Shown here: piece after piece, positions 1 to 7,937 of the stretch
How positions within the stretch are numbered: the stretch's first letter is position 1
How the letters are laid out: the number at the start of each line of letters is the position of its first letter
Assembly: GCA_902492555.1 (NCBI GenBank)
Contig: CABUMH010000004.1
Location: 1 to 64,000, forward strand
Reading direction: 5' to 3'
DNA: 64,000 nucleotides
DNA from: Eisenbergiella sp900555195
GTDB taxonomy: Bacteria > Bacillota > Clostridia > Lachnospirales > Lachnospiraceae
Translations under genes and position numbers: made by a program
Notes under the pieces: model-generated
Database searches by the model: none
Seen by the model: only the letters and a program-made list of their open reading frames with translations
Told to the model about the DNA's origin: nothing

Positions 1-214
1 AAGCCAACCTTAAAAAAGGCATGTTTAATTTGTACTTTTTCTTGACATAGGACCAGACTGCCTTTTTCCACGGGCAACGGTGGAACAGGTAATCCAGCGT
101 CAGGCATACCCAAAAATCCTTTTCCACAATGGCATCGTGAAGGCCGGTTTTTGCTGCAGTGTTATGAAACAGTTCCTGCCGTTCATCTGCCGGAAGTCTG
201 GCAATCTCAATCAT
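1..214 (-). CDS. AbiEii-like nucleotidyltransferase toxin, 5' part only
   Basis: The first 71 codons of a gene that continues past the left edge of the window. The protein starts MIEIARLP and carries VEKDFWVC near residues 32-39, which is typical of the N-terminus of AbiEii/AbiGii nucleotidyltransferase toxins. The start ATG at 214 overlaps the end of the upstream antitoxin gene by 8 bp, the usual toxin-after-antitoxin coupling. In this family the nucleotidyltransferase motif (GGTSLSK-like) normally follows within about 15 residues of the LFHRCPWK stretch. Here the frame instead reads KKAVWSYVKKK and no such motif is visible before the edge, so the toxin may be diverged or rearranged. Family assignment rests on the N-terminus and on the partner gene. 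Confidence 0.6.
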   Translation of the reverse strand, partial: MIEIARLPADERQELFHNTAAKTGLHDAIVEKDFWVCLTLDYLFHRCPWKKAVWSYVKKKYKLNMPFLRLA

Positions 215-827
215 TTTCTCTTCCTCCTTTGCAGATCTCTTTAATCACTGTGTAAATCCAATCCGTCGCTTCGGCCCCTTCTGCAAGAAGTGCTGCCTTT
301 TCATCTTCACTCAGCCTGCGGGAAAGCACCCGTATGGTTTTTTCGTCCACATTTTCTTTTCCCAGGGTCTTTAACGCCTGGATCACCAGGATCGTCATAG
401 GCGACAGGCCCGTGACCTCCTTATTCGTCCGGTGCTTAAATTCAATCTTTGTCTTATCCCATTCATAGGTTTTATAGGGTCCATCACTGATATAGGACCA
501 TACTGCCGTCACCTGAGTAGACAGCCCCAGCATATTTAATGCGGTATCTCCACAGGGAGCGATCGTCCAATGATAGCATCTCGCCAATGCTTTGGCAACC
601 GCATCCGGGTCCGCTGCCACATATTCCCCAAGGAGCTTGCTGAATTTCGGCTTTTCAAAGACTCCTTTCAAAATACGCCTGAGTGTACCAGCCTGCACAA
701 GCCGGTTCAGGTTTCTTCGTATGGTCTCGCTGTCCGCTACATCTGAAAAATCGGAAACAATAAAAATCGTACCGTCAGGAGCCGCACCAATGCGGTTTTG
801 AATCTCTTTCGCATAACCGTATGCCAT
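207..827 (-). CDS. DUF6088 / AbiEi-type antitoxin regulator
   Basis: A 206-residue protein of the DUF6088 family, related to AbiEi antitoxins. The N-terminal part (residues about 1-75) reads as a winged helix (SETIRRNLNRLVQAGTLRRI), followed by the C-terminal antitoxin domain with TALNMLGLSTQVTAVWSY. Family members repress their own promoter and neutralise an AbiEii nucleotidyltransferase, which fits the toxin-like gene overlapping its 3' end. The start is well placed: AGGAGG lies 8 nt upstream. A perfect 10-bp inverted repeat around a TATAAT lies directly upstream and is the likely operator. What is inferred, not seen, is that the pair is still active. Confidence 0.8.
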   Translation of the reverse strand: MAYGYAKEIQNRIGAAPDGTIFIVSDFSDVADSETIRRNLNRLVQAGTLRRILKGVFEKPKFSKLLGEYVAADPDAVAKALARCYHWTIAPCGDTALNMLGLSTQVTAVWSYISDGPYKTYEWDKTKIEFKHRTNKEVTGLSPMTILVIQALKTLGKENVDEKTIRVLSRRLSEDEKAALLAEGAEATDWIYTVIKEICKGGREND

Positions 828-840
828 GCGTATCGCCTCC

Positions 841-876
841 TTTTGTCCCGTTTATTATATATTATTCGGGACAAAA
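841..876 (-). promoter_or_regulatory. Palindromic operator overlapping the antitoxin promoter
   Basis: The arms TTTTGTCCCG (841-850) and CGGGACAAAA (867-876) are a perfect 10-bp inverted repeat with a 16-bp AT-only spacer. On the minus strand the spacer contains TATAAT as a -10, with TTGCTT 18 bp upstream as a weak -35, and the ribosome binding site follows the promoter-proximal arm. A repressor bound here would cover the -10. AbiEi proteins are known to bind inverted repeats in their own promoters. Confidence 0.65.
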
Positions 877-1123
877 AAAGCAATGGACCTGTCCCTTTTC
901 GTAAAGAGTTCCCAAAAAAGACTTCTCCATACATCATGGCAAGACAAAGCATGCTATTATTTCTCCATACTGCCCAGAATACCCACACCGCCGTACACCG
1001 AACACAATTCTCCGTTCCGAATATGGATGCATAAACACCTGAGCCGATTGTGACACGATTGATACCTTAGCAACCGACACAAAATATATCCCGGTAACGA
1101 ATAGCCAATGAATCTGCTGGTTT
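877..1123. other. Intergenic stretch without a supported gene
   Basis: The stretch lies between the AbiE-like promoter and the 3' end of the sirtuin-like gene. Short open frames exist on both strands, but none has a ribosome binding site or a recognisable protein. Confidence 0.5.
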
Positions 1124-2059
1124 TCATTTTAACTTTTTTAATACTTCGCCAATGTCCCCATCAATGCAGATCGAACGATCCGCAATATCTTTTGGCGCGC
1201 TGGCTTCCCTCAGATTGACGCAGGCATAGATTGCCCTGGGGTTTTCCGCTGTCATTCTCCAGAAGGAAAATTTCACTATGCCCGGGGTATTATATCCAAC
1301 ACCGACTTCCAAAAACAGGACTTTCATATTCTGATGTCTGCGGAGGAAATCCGAATAGCGCTCCGCCGCCCTGTGCCAGCCTTCATCTTCAACGAATGTA
1401 TCGTCTGCGCGGAGATTCATGCTCATGGGCCTCCCGCATTTCGGACAATGGGGCACCAATTCGGAAGGGATTTTCCCCTTAGGCGCCCGCCCCTGCGGCA
1501 GCGTCAATGTGCCGTCTGCGGCGATCACATATCCCTGCGCCTCCACCATTTGCCGGATCATTTCCTCATTCTCGTAGGTCTCTTGATGGCATGGGCCGCT
1601 GCATTGGAACAGGCCGTAATCTCCTTGCGTATAAAATAGGCGGTTCTTGTCAAATCCGGCTTTCTGAAAACAATGATCCACATTGGTGGTCAGGACGAAA
1701 TAATCTTTATCCCTAATGAGGTCATAAAGTTCCTGGTATACCTGCTTCGGCGCGTCCATATACCGGTTGATATAGACGTATCTGCTCCAATAAGCCCAGT
1801 GTTCTTCCAACGTCTCATAGGGATAGAAGCCGCCTGTATACATGTTATGGAAATCATATTTTTCTGCAAAATCTGCAAAATACTGCCAAAAGCGTTTCCC
1901 TTCATAAGTAAACCCTGCGGAAACGGACAGCCCCGCCCCGGCCCCTATGACGACCGCATCCGCCTGGCCGAGCGCATCACGCAGCCGTTTCGTTTCATCC
2001 GGGCAGGAAGCTTCCGCTCTCCCTGGGAACTCCGTCTTTCTCTTCCTAAACGTAATCAT
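1124..2059 (-). CDS. Class-M-like sirtuin (SirTM family), probable ADP-ribosyltransferase
   Basis: A Rossmann-type Sir2 protein of 311 residues. The NAD-binding motif GAGAGLS is near residues 39-45, TTNVD near 124-128, and a zinc site is formed by two cysteines near 153/157 and CPKC near 205-208. Canonical sirtuins have HG at the catalytic position; here the equivalent stretch is QGDYG, with Gln at about 145. This Gln-for-His change marks the class M sirtuins of Firmicutes, which ADP-ribosylate a lipoylated GcvH-like protein rather than deacylate. Their usual partners (macrodomain, GcvH-L, LplA) are absent nearby. The start at 2059 is preferred because GGAGAGG lies 8 nt upstream; an in-frame ATG at 2083 has no good site. 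The next gene upstream ends 44 bp away, so the two are probably cotranscribed. Confidence 0.75.
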   Translation of the reverse strand: MITFRKRKTEFPGRAEASCPDETKRLRDALGQADAVVIGAGAGLSVSAGFTYEGKRFWQYFADFAEKYDFHNMYTGGFYPYETLEEHWAYWSRYVYINRYMDAPKQVYQELYDLIRDKDYFVLTTNVDHCFQKAGFDKNRLFYTQGDYGLFQCSGPCHQETYENEEMIRQMVEAQGYVIAADGTLTLPQGRAPKGKIPSELVPHCPKCGRPMSMNLRADDTFVEDEGWHRAAERYSDFLRRHQNMKVLFLEVGVGYNTPGIVKFSFWRMTAENPRAIYACVNLREASAPKDIADRSICIDGDIGEVLKKLK

Positions 2060-2103
2060 ACATCTCACCTCTCCGCCAGACATTTCCGTCTCTTCTGCTG
2101 CCT

Positions 2104-2721
2104 CTAAGCGCCCTTTCTTTGAACCGCGCCCACCGGACAGTGCTCATAACAGTTTCCGCAGTGCAGGCAATGTTCCTGGTTGATCGCAAACGGCTGCCCG
2201 GGAAGGATACAGCTCTGCGGGCAGCTGCGTTCACAGGCGCCGCATCCGATACATGCATCGGTGATCTGATAGCCTTTGGGCATCTCCTTTCCGTCTCCGA
2301 CGATATATGTTTCCCTGAAAATAGGATGTACTCCCAGATTAAAATATTCAATCTGTGCATCCCGTATCTCGAATATGATGCCAATTTCCCGCGTCTTTTT
2401 GGGATATACGTTGGATAGATAAGGCTGCTCTTCAAAAATAACGTCGATCCAGTGCTGCTGTTCCTCCTGCGGAACCGGAACCACTTTTGCGGAAAGACGG
2501 ATCATTTCTTTATATCGGGTATATCCCAGAATCTGTACCCGTCCGTCGGCAAGCAGTTCCCTGCAGAATTCCTTTCCCCTGGCCGTGAAGAAATAAAGTG
2601 CATCCGGTTCATAATGAATAGCACTGATATTGCGCACCTGCGGCCCGCCCTGTTCATCCGTTGTCGCAAATGCCAGAACGCCCACATATTTCAATTTCTG
2701 TAAACAGGTTTTCGCATCCAT
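2104..2721 (-). CDS. Flavin-binding split-barrel protein fused to a 2[4Fe-4S] ferredoxin domain
   Basis: The N-terminal ~130 residues resemble the pyridoxamine 5'-phosphate oxidase / FMN-binding split barrel (VGVLAFATTDEQG...QVRNISAI). The C-terminal ~50 residues carry two CxxCxxCxxxC clusters, CIGCGACERSCP and CLHCGNCYEHCP, typical of a two-cluster ferredoxin. The protein is probably a soluble redox enzyme passing electrons between FMN and ferredoxin-type donors; its substrate is unknown. The start at 2721 has GGAGGG five bases upstream; an in-frame ATG at 2739 lies before that site. It is the first gene of a likely two-gene unit with the sirtuin-like gene and is divergent from an HxlR regulator, the classical layout for redox-responsive control. 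Confidence 0.8.
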   Translation of the reverse strand: MDAKTCLQKLKYVGVLAFATTDEQGGPQVRNISAIHYEPDALYFFTARGKEFCRELLADGRVQILGYTRYKEMIRLSAKVVPVPQEEQQHWIDVIFEEQPYLSNVYPKKTREIGIIFEIRDAQIEYFNLGVHPIFRETYIVGDGKEMPKGYQITDACIGCGACERSCPQSCILPGQPFAINQEHCLHCGNCYEHCPVGAVQRKGA

Positions 2722-3008
2722 TTTTTCCCTCCGTTTCACCGCACAACAACCTTCCGTCTGCAGTTATTATTCTATGCCACGCCACGGAGTAAAAAAAGTA
2801 CGCACTTTTTTATAACCGGGTTACCTGCTGGTAACTGCGGGCTGTTAGGCCGCCAGGGGCAGGAAAAAATCCAGGCCCGCAGCGTCCAGACAACCCAGCC
2901 GGAAGACGCCAGGCACATACGCCCTTCAGTCCCCGCCTGGGAGCCGGTGGCATTCCTTTCCCTGTAAACCACTTCAAAAATCGGCTGTTTCTAAGCTTTT
3001 GTGCCCGT
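2722..3008. other. Divergent intergenic region with a dispersed repeat copy
   Basis: The gap between the flavin/ferredoxin gene and the HxlR gene. Most of it has no coding signal. Read on the minus strand, 2950-2997 is closely similar to 43597-43641 (see repeat entries). CGGGTTACCTGC...GGTAACTGCGG near 2817-2840 is a small inverted repeat that could be a regulator site. Confidence 0.4.
2950..2997 (-). repeat. Dispersed repeat, copy A
   Basis: The minus strand reads TTAGAAACAGCC, ATTTTTGAAGTGG, then GGGAAAGGAATGC. The same string with few changes is on the plus strand at 43597-43641. If read as protein both copies give RNSxFLKWFxxK. The similarity fades after about 50 bp. Confidence 0.6.
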
Positions 3009-3014
3009 TTGATA

Positions 3015-3043
3015 TTGAATCTCTTTGTATGTTGCACTATAAT
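3015..3043 (+). promoter_or_regulatory. Promoter of the HxlR-family gene
   Basis: TTGAAT at 3015-3020 and TATAAT at 3038-3043 are separated by exactly 17 bp. Transcription would begin near 3050, which rules out the upstream in-frame ATG at 2999 and supports the start at 3089. Confidence 0.7.
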
Positions 3044-3088
3044 CAGGATGTAACATTCATATTGGAACTATTGGAAAGGGATTACTCT

Positions 3089-3415
3089 ATGCTGACCAAA
3101 GAAGAAATGCCCGCTTGTCCTGTAGCGACCACAGTTCAGCTGATCGGCAGCAAATGGAAACTGTTAATTCTGAGGAATCTCCGCATACGTCCATGGCGTT
3201 TTAATGAACTGCGCAAAGATCTGGAGGGTATCAGCCAGAAGGTGCTTACCGACAGCCTGCGTGCCATGGAAGAAGACGGTATTATCACCCGGACAGTATA
3301 TCCGGAAGTTCCTCCACGGGTGGAATATGCTCTGACTCCTCTGGGAGAATCCATGAAGCCCATCCTGGATGCAATGGCGCAGTGGGGAATGGAATATAAG
3401 AAGCGGATGCAGTAG
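3089..3415 (+). CDS. HxlR-family winged-helix transcriptional regulator
   Basis: A 108-residue MarR/HxlR-type regulator. It has the family signature CPVATTVQLIGSKWKLLILRNL near residues 10-31 and the recognition helix/wing region QKVLTDSLRAMEEDGII. Cys10 is the conserved N-terminal cysteine that acts as a redox sensor in several relatives (for example HypR). The start at 3089 is chosen because GGAAAGGG ends 8 nt upstream and the promoter lies just before it. It is divergent from the flavin/ferredoxin-sirtuin pair and probably controls it; that link is inference from position. Confidence 0.88.
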   Translation: MLTKEEMPACPVATTVQLIGSKWKLLILRNLRIRPWRFNELRKDLEGISQKVLTDSLRAMEEDGIITRTVYPEVPPRVEYALTPLGESMKPILDAMAQWGMEYKKRMQ

Positions 3416-3419
3416 CGAA

Positions 3420-3505
3420 GCTGTCATCAGCCGCCGCGTATCCGGCAGGATTTCTTCTTCCCTGTAGCAGGGAATAACCAAATAGAGCCTCTTCGCTTCT
3501 TTCAT
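3420..3505 (-). pseudogene. Remnant: N-terminus of a family 2 glycosyltransferase
   Basis: The minus strand from the ATG at 3505 reads MKEAKRLYLVIPCYREEEILPDT. It nearly matches the start of the intact glycosyltransferase at 8437-9435 (MKEPTRIYFVVPCYREEEILPDT). Similarity stops after about 25 codons and the frame then runs into the antisense of the HxlR gene. It sits directly at the 3' end of the amidase gene, in the same direction. It is a truncated duplicate, not a functional gene. Confidence 0.75.
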
Positions 3506-3506
3506 C

Positions 3507-4844
3507 TCATCCATTCCATCCATATATCTTAATCAGTGATCTGCAGGGAAGCGGATACGCGCTCACGGGGAAATTATGCATGTCCGATGTATTGGAATCG
3601 ATCAGGTAATCCACCGTTCTTCCTTCTTCGTCCCTGATCACATCCGTAATCATCACGACATGATTCCAGTTGTCCGGAAATCCCAGGCGAATCAGATCTC
3701 CCGCCTCTCCTTCTTCATAGGCATAATCCACAGCTGCAACCAGGCCAAATCCTTCATTTTCCGCAGCATATTGATAGAATTCATCCACTCCTGTCCAGGA
3801 AGGGGATCTGCCTTCCGCGCTGCCGCTGTTATCCGGATCCTCACCGTACCATTTCCAGACCGCATTTCCCTCTCTGTCCATTGGAATCCCTCCGGCCAGA
3901 AGGCATTGGGAAACAAAATTCTGACAGTTTCCCCCTCGCCCGGAATAGTCGGCCCATTCCTCATTTCTTCTTCCAACCCATTCTCCCGCATAGGCGACTG
4001 CCGCTTCTGCGTCATACGCATTTTCGTATTGAGGGGAGGCGGTTGTGGTTCCTTCTTCCCAGCTTCCCAGCTGTGCCTGTGTTTCCTCCACCAGCGCATC
4101 CACCCTTTCCTGCAGGTAATTGCGCGCATCCGGGATGTCCTCCACCGGTTGTCCCCAATATTCTCCAAACAGATGCCAGTAGATCCCATCTCTCTGCAGA
4201 TGTTCCTGGATTTTCCATTCTCCATTCTGACCGGTCAGCACAAACCGATGGCTGATCCCATACTGTTCAGAATCCACCTGCGGATGCTGGGTAAAATTCT
4301 GCCGGTTCCACTCTTCCGCCAGCACTTCCACACTCCCGTCACCCGCCTCATTCACTTCCGTAACCGACAGTTCATAATAATAAGACGCCAATGTCAGATC
4401 CGTAGGCTGCAGGCTTCGGATTCCGATCAGATACTCCAGTCCCTTTTCATTCATCCACGCCTGCAGCCCGTCCGGCTCCGCGAACAGCTCTGCCAGCCCG
4501 GCATCTATTTCCAGTGCAGAAACGCTGTCAAAATACGCATCCATATAATCCGCAATCAGCCTCTGCTGCTCTTCTGACAAAAGTCCAGCGCCTTCTCCCG
4601 TCAGGATACCGTTTCCTGCCCCTGTTTCCGTGAGGGCTTCCGCCGCTCCGGCCATCTCCGTCCCCTCTGCCTCTTCCACGCCAGTTTCCGTATTCGGGAC
4701 GTTCTCCGTTAATATTTCCCCGGCCACCGTGGCGGAAGGCGCAATGCCCTGTACGGCATCCTCACTCTGTGCAGAACATGCAGACAGGCTCAGAAGAAGC
4801 GCTCCTGCCAAAAACATCAAGATTTTCTTTCTCGCCTTTCTCAT
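3507..4844 (-). CDS. Lipoprotein with C-terminal putative amidase domain (Amidase_6)
   Basis: A 445-residue secreted lipoprotein: basic start, hydrophobic helix and lipobox LSAC with Cys23 as lipidation site. A Glu/Ala/Thr-rich linker follows to about residue 90, then an alpha+beta region of unknown role. From about residue 285 it matches the Amidase_6 domain seen in clostridial cell-wall-associated proteins: GGNCQNFVSQ with nucleophile Cys307 and WNHVVMI with the catalytic His. Likely acts on peptidoglycan or peptide at the cell surface. Its start overlaps the upstream methyltransferase stop by 4 bp, and it has its own AGGAG site, so it is the last intact gene of the apbE-led operon. Confidence 0.82.
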   Translation of the reverse strand: MRKARKKILMFLAGALLLSLSACSAQSEDAVQGIAPSATVAGEILTENVPNTETGVEEAEGTEMAGAAEALTETGAGNGILTGEGAGLLSEEQQRLIADYMDAYFDSVSALEIDAGLAELFAEPDGLQAWMNEKGLEYLIGIRSLQPTDLTLASYYYELSVTEVNEAGDGSVEVLAEEWNRQNFTQHPQVDSEQYGISHRFVLTGQNGEWKIQEHLQRDGIYWHLFGEYWGQPVEDIPDARNYLQERVDALVEETQAQLGSWEEGTTTASPQYENAYDAEAAVAYAGEWVGRRNEEWADYSGRGGNCQNFVSQCLLAGGIPMDREGNAVWKWYGEDPDNSGSAEGRSPSWTGVDEFYQYAAENEGFGLVAAVDYAYEEGEAGDLIRLGFPDNWNHVVMITDVIRDEEGRTVDYLIDSNTSDMHNFPVSAYPLPCRSLIKIYGWNG

Positions 4845-5935
4845 CCGTTATTTCTCCTACCGCTCTTCTTACGGAATACACCGACAATCTCCCGTCCGAA
4901 GCCCATGTCTCCCAGAATCCGATACAGTTCCACCGTTTTTTCCATCGAAAGGACATGAAACAGGTTTTCCAGCCGCACCGCCGTCGCATGGGCTGCTTTC
5001 CCGGTCTCAGGCCGCTCATAATAGTTGGAATTGGGGTTCAGCAGCTGAAAATCCACAAACGTATCTCCATAGAAATCGATCTGTTCAAATCCGCAGGCCT
5101 CCAGCAGCCGGATCATTCCTTCCCTGTTAAAATAGCCCGTATGATCCGGATCATCCAGCCAATACTCTTCCTTCAGCTCTCCGCTTGCCAGAAGCATCTG
5201 CTGCAGATGGGAATAATTGTTTGCCACCTTGACCACCAGAATGGATTGATCCGTCATCAACTTTTCTGCCGCAGCCAGACATTCTTCCGGATTCAGCACC
5301 ATATCGAGCACCCGATCCATGTTGATCACATCATATGTCTCTCCCCGCTCCGCCATCTGAGGAAGCAGGGTTTCCATATCGCCCTGTTCAAAATAGGCGA
5401 GCATCTGCGGATGGAAGGACTGCAGCGTATAGGAACCGCAGTCAATTCCCTTTACCCGAACGCCTTTCTCGTAAAAATACTGGAGCAAAAACCCTTCTCC
5501 GCAGCCGATATCCAGCAGCGAATAGGAACCGGGATCCATAGGACGCACAGCCTCTCCAGAAGCTGATGCTTCTGTCATATGCTGGTTTCCAACCTTCCTC
5601 AGGTTCTCTTCCACTACCCAGGCACGTTCCTCTATCTTATTCAGAATGAACTCCAGTTCCTCCTGCGGATAAGCCTTCTGGTAAGTCGCTCCCGCGTATT
5701 CCTGAAAATAATTCTCTTCAAAGTTCCTGTCTCTTTCCTCTCTGGTATTTTTCTTTCTTAATTCATAATAGCCATACTTGTTCAGAAACACAGGCTGGAA
5801 ATTATCTCTCAGTTCCCATCCTTCTGGCAGTTTTCCCGTTTTTTCTTTTTTTCCATGGTATCTCCTTTCTGCTTCATCATCTGTATCCGTCTTAAGGAAT
5901 ATACGCTCCATCTGTCCAACCCGCGCTGCCCTCAT
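4841..5935 (-). CDS. Class I SAM-dependent methyltransferase (364 aa)
   Basis: Contains the SAM-binding motif LLDIGCGEGFL at residues 140-150, with GIDCGSYTLQ as the post-I acidic strand and VINMDRVLDMV as motif IV region. About 135 residues precede the Rossmann core, with a NKYGYYELRKK stretch; the C-terminal part (GYFNREGMIRLLEACGFEQIDFYGD) is typical of methyltransferases acting on small molecules or sugars. Substrate unknown. It overlaps the upstream methyltransferase stop and the downstream amidase start by 4 bp each, so translation is coupled. AGGGAAG upstream of the ATG supports this start. Confidence 0.8.
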   Translation of the reverse strand: MRAARVGQMERIFLKTDTDDEAERRYHGKKEKTGKLPEGWELRDNFQPVFLNKYGYYELRKKNTREERDRNFEENYFQEYAGATYQKAYPQEELEFILNKIEERAWVVEENLRKVGNQHMTEASASGEAVRPMDPGSYSLLDIGCGEGFLLQYFYEKGVRVKGIDCGSYTLQSFHPQMLAYFEQGDMETLLPQMAERGETYDVINMDRVLDMVLNPEECLAAAEKLMTDQSILVVKVANNYSHLQQMLLASGELKEEYWLDDPDHTGYFNREGMIRLLEACGFEQIDFYGDTFVDFQLLNPNSNYYERPETGKAAHATAVRLENLFHVLSMEKTVELYRILGDMGFGREIVGVFRKKSGRRNNG

Positions 5936-6600
5936 CTTCCCTGCGGCTGCAGAATACAGGTTTCATATCCCTTGCGGCGGTCATACAGCATGCTCTTTTC
6001 CGCTCCCGGCAGGCGCTCTTCCAGAATTCGCAGATATCTGGGGTTATGGTAGATAAACACAGCGTCCTGCCATCTGCCGCCCCTGCTTTCCAATATCCTG
6101 TCCATCACCTTCTCTATCACCTCTTCGGAAAAGGGATTGAAGAAAAAATATACGTTATAGTCTCCATATCCATCGAATGAAATGGCATCTGCCTGTATAC
6201 AGGACACACGATCCGTCAGTCTCAAGCGATTCAGGTTCCGCCTCGCGATCCGAACCAGTTCCGGCTGCAGTTCAATCCCCGCCACTTTCCCAAACGGAAA
6301 CCTGGATGCTTCTTTGAGCACCACGCCTTTCCCACAGCCCACATCCAACAGCTTCCTTTCCGTGGAATAATCCAGCCTTCCAAAAATATCCCGCAGATGT
6401 TTTTCATTTGTTTTGCTATAGCCATGATAACGTCCTTCACTTCGGTTAAAAAGTCCTGTATCCCGCATGGTGAAATCGAGTCCCCTCGGTTTTTCCAGGA
6501 AAAGTACCTGTGCCGTAAAGAGGAAATATCGTTCCAGCCGTCTGCTTGTACCGCTTATCACTTCCCGAAAAGCATCTTTCTTCCCCGTATTCCATTTCAT
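5932..6600 (-). CDS. Class I SAM-dependent methyltransferase (222 aa)
   Basis: A compact methyltransferase. The SAM motif LLDVGCGKG is at residues 84-92, GIELQPE is the post-I strand, and FFFNPF at about 153-157 is the motif IV position where NPPF/NPF-type residues often contact a planar amino group. That suggests an N-methyltransferase, but the substrate cannot be told. Overlaps apbE by 4 bp upstream and the next methyltransferase by 4 bp downstream. No strong Shine-Dalgarno is visible, consistent with translational coupling. Confidence 0.8.
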   Translation of the reverse strand: MKWNTGKKDAFREVISGTSRRLERYFLFTAQVLFLEKPRGLDFTMRDTGLFNRSEGRYHGYSKTNEKHLRDIFGRLDYSTERKLLDVGCGKGVVLKEASRFPFGKVAGIELQPELVRIARRNLNRLRLTDRVSCIQADAISFDGYGDYNVYFFFNPFSEEVIEKVMDRILESRGGRWQDAVFIYHNPRYLRILEERLPGAEKSMLYDRRKGYETCILQPQGR

Positions 6601-7622
6601 CTTTCAATCACCCGTATTTGTTCCGTCCTGTTTTCATTCAGGGTAAACTGCCCGGCAATCCCTTCCGTCAGGATGATTTCTCCGTCTTCCGTGACCAGCA
6701 GCATATCAAATCCGCCGTTCGCGCGCCAGTACTTCACTGCCCCGTCCTCACCCATGACGAACAGGGCCGTGGAAAGCGCATCGCACAGTTTGCCTTCCTC
6801 ACCGATAATCGTCACCGCCTGGAGCCCTCCATCCGCCGGATACCCGGTGGACGGGTCCAGTATATGCCAGTAGATATTTCCTTCTTCATCTTCAAAATAG
6901 TTCTCATATCCTCCGGAAGTCACCACGGCCGCATCACTGATCCGAAGCACTCCCAGGTTTCCTTCTTCCCACGGAGCACGAATTCCCAATCGCCAGTCGT
7001 TCCCGTCTGGCCGGGAGCTAATGGCCTGTACATTGCCGCCCAGATTAATCAAAGCGGACTCAACTCCATATTCCTTCAGCACTTCGATCACAAGATCTCC
7101 TGCATAGCCTTTTCCCACAGCGCCCATATCCAGCTGCATCCCATCCGGTACCGTCAGGCGGTCGCCTTCCAAGCTGATCCGTCCGTAATCCACGTTTTGA
7201 AGGAGGGACGCAATCTGTCCTTCTTCCGGCACCTGTTTGGTCTGCGTGGTAAATCCCCAGGCAGAAAGCACAGGATAGATGGTAGGATCCACAGCCCCAT
7301 CCGTCTGCTCTGCCATATCCAAAGCAAAGGAAACCAGCTGCGCTGTTTCATCGCTGACAGTTACCGGCTGGCCGCCGCTGTGATTGGCCTGATAGATCTC
7401 ACTGTTCTGCTCCGTAACGAACCAAAGCGCTTCCGCTTCCTCAACCCGTTCCAGGGCCACATCCAGGGCTTCCGCCGCATTTTTACCATAAGCTGTGAAT
7501 GTCATATAAGTATTCATCGCGAACAGAGAACGTTCCTGGGCAGACAGTTCCTGTTCCCGGGCACAGCCTGTCAGCATGAACGCCAGAAACAAAGCTAAGC
7601 TCAAAATACGACGCCCTTTCAA
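6597..7622 (-). CDS. apbE: FAD:protein FMN transferase (ApbE family lipoprotein)
   Basis: A 341-residue ApbE protein, which attaches FMN covalently to threonine of exported redox proteins such as Rnf/Nqr subunits. Signal peptide with lipobox LTGC (Cys20). Family landmarks follow in order: MNTYMTFTAYG, VDPTIYPVLSAWGF, DMGAVGKGYAGDLV, NLGGNVQAI, and SSGGYENYF-like VTSGGYENYF with HILDPSTGYPA, ending in DALSTALFVMG. Start is a TTG at 7622 with AGGAG about 8 nt upstream. It is the first gene of a four-gene overlapping set; no FMN-accepting partner is visible nearby. Confidence 0.93.
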   Translation of the reverse strand: MKGRRILSLALFLAFMLTGCAREQELSAQERSLFAMNTYMTFTAYGKNAAEALDVALERVEEAEALWFVTEQNSEIYQANHSGGQPVTVSDETAQLVSFALDMAEQTDGAVDPTIYPVLSAWGFTTQTKQVPEEGQIASLLQNVDYGRISLEGDRLTVPDGMQLDMGAVGKGYAGDLVIEVLKEYGVESALINLGGNVQAISSRPDGNDWRLGIRAPWEEGNLGVLRISDAAVVTSGGYENYFEDEEGNIYWHILDPSTGYPADGGLQAVTIIGEEGKLCDALSTALFVMGEDGAVKYWRANGGFDMLLVTEDGEIILTEGIAGQFTLNENRTEQIRVIER

Positions 7623-7652
7623 CCACAGCTCTCCTTTCTTTTATCAGGGAAA

Positions 7653-7680
7653 CGGCGGCCGGAACCCATTCCAGCCGCCG
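7653..7680 (-). repeat. Strong hairpin in the apbE leader
   Basis: CGGCGGCCGGAA and TTCCAGCCGCCG form a 12-bp stem with a CCCA loop about 30 bp before the apbE start. On the minus strand it is followed by TTTCCC, so it could be a weak terminator or attenuator. The rest of 7623-7937 is AT-rich with no gene. Confidence 0.5.
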
Positions 7681-7937
7681 CTTCTGCACCCCTTGTCTCC
7701 GGTATTCCAAAATCAGAATACTACATCTCAATTTTAATGACTAATACTTATTTTTAATACAATATCATACCTAATAGGCATTTTATAAGATTCGTAACCC
7801 GTAACACAAAACCGGTTAATCTAGATAAATCCATGTTTTCGTTCCTGCATCCGTTATGTTTATTGTAAAATCGGCGGGAAGAAATGTACAATGCCAAATC
7901 AGTACAGCGGTATGTTTAAAACGTATGCTGGCAGAGG

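Noticed and set aside
4769..5566. Long plus-strand open frames over the methyltransferase and neighbouring minus-strand genes
   Set aside because: They have no ribosome binding sites, odd composition and no family features; they mirror well-supported minus-strand genes.
7623..7937. FMN riboswitch ahead of apbE
   Set aside because: The conserved RFN-element segments are not present; only a simple hairpin is visible.
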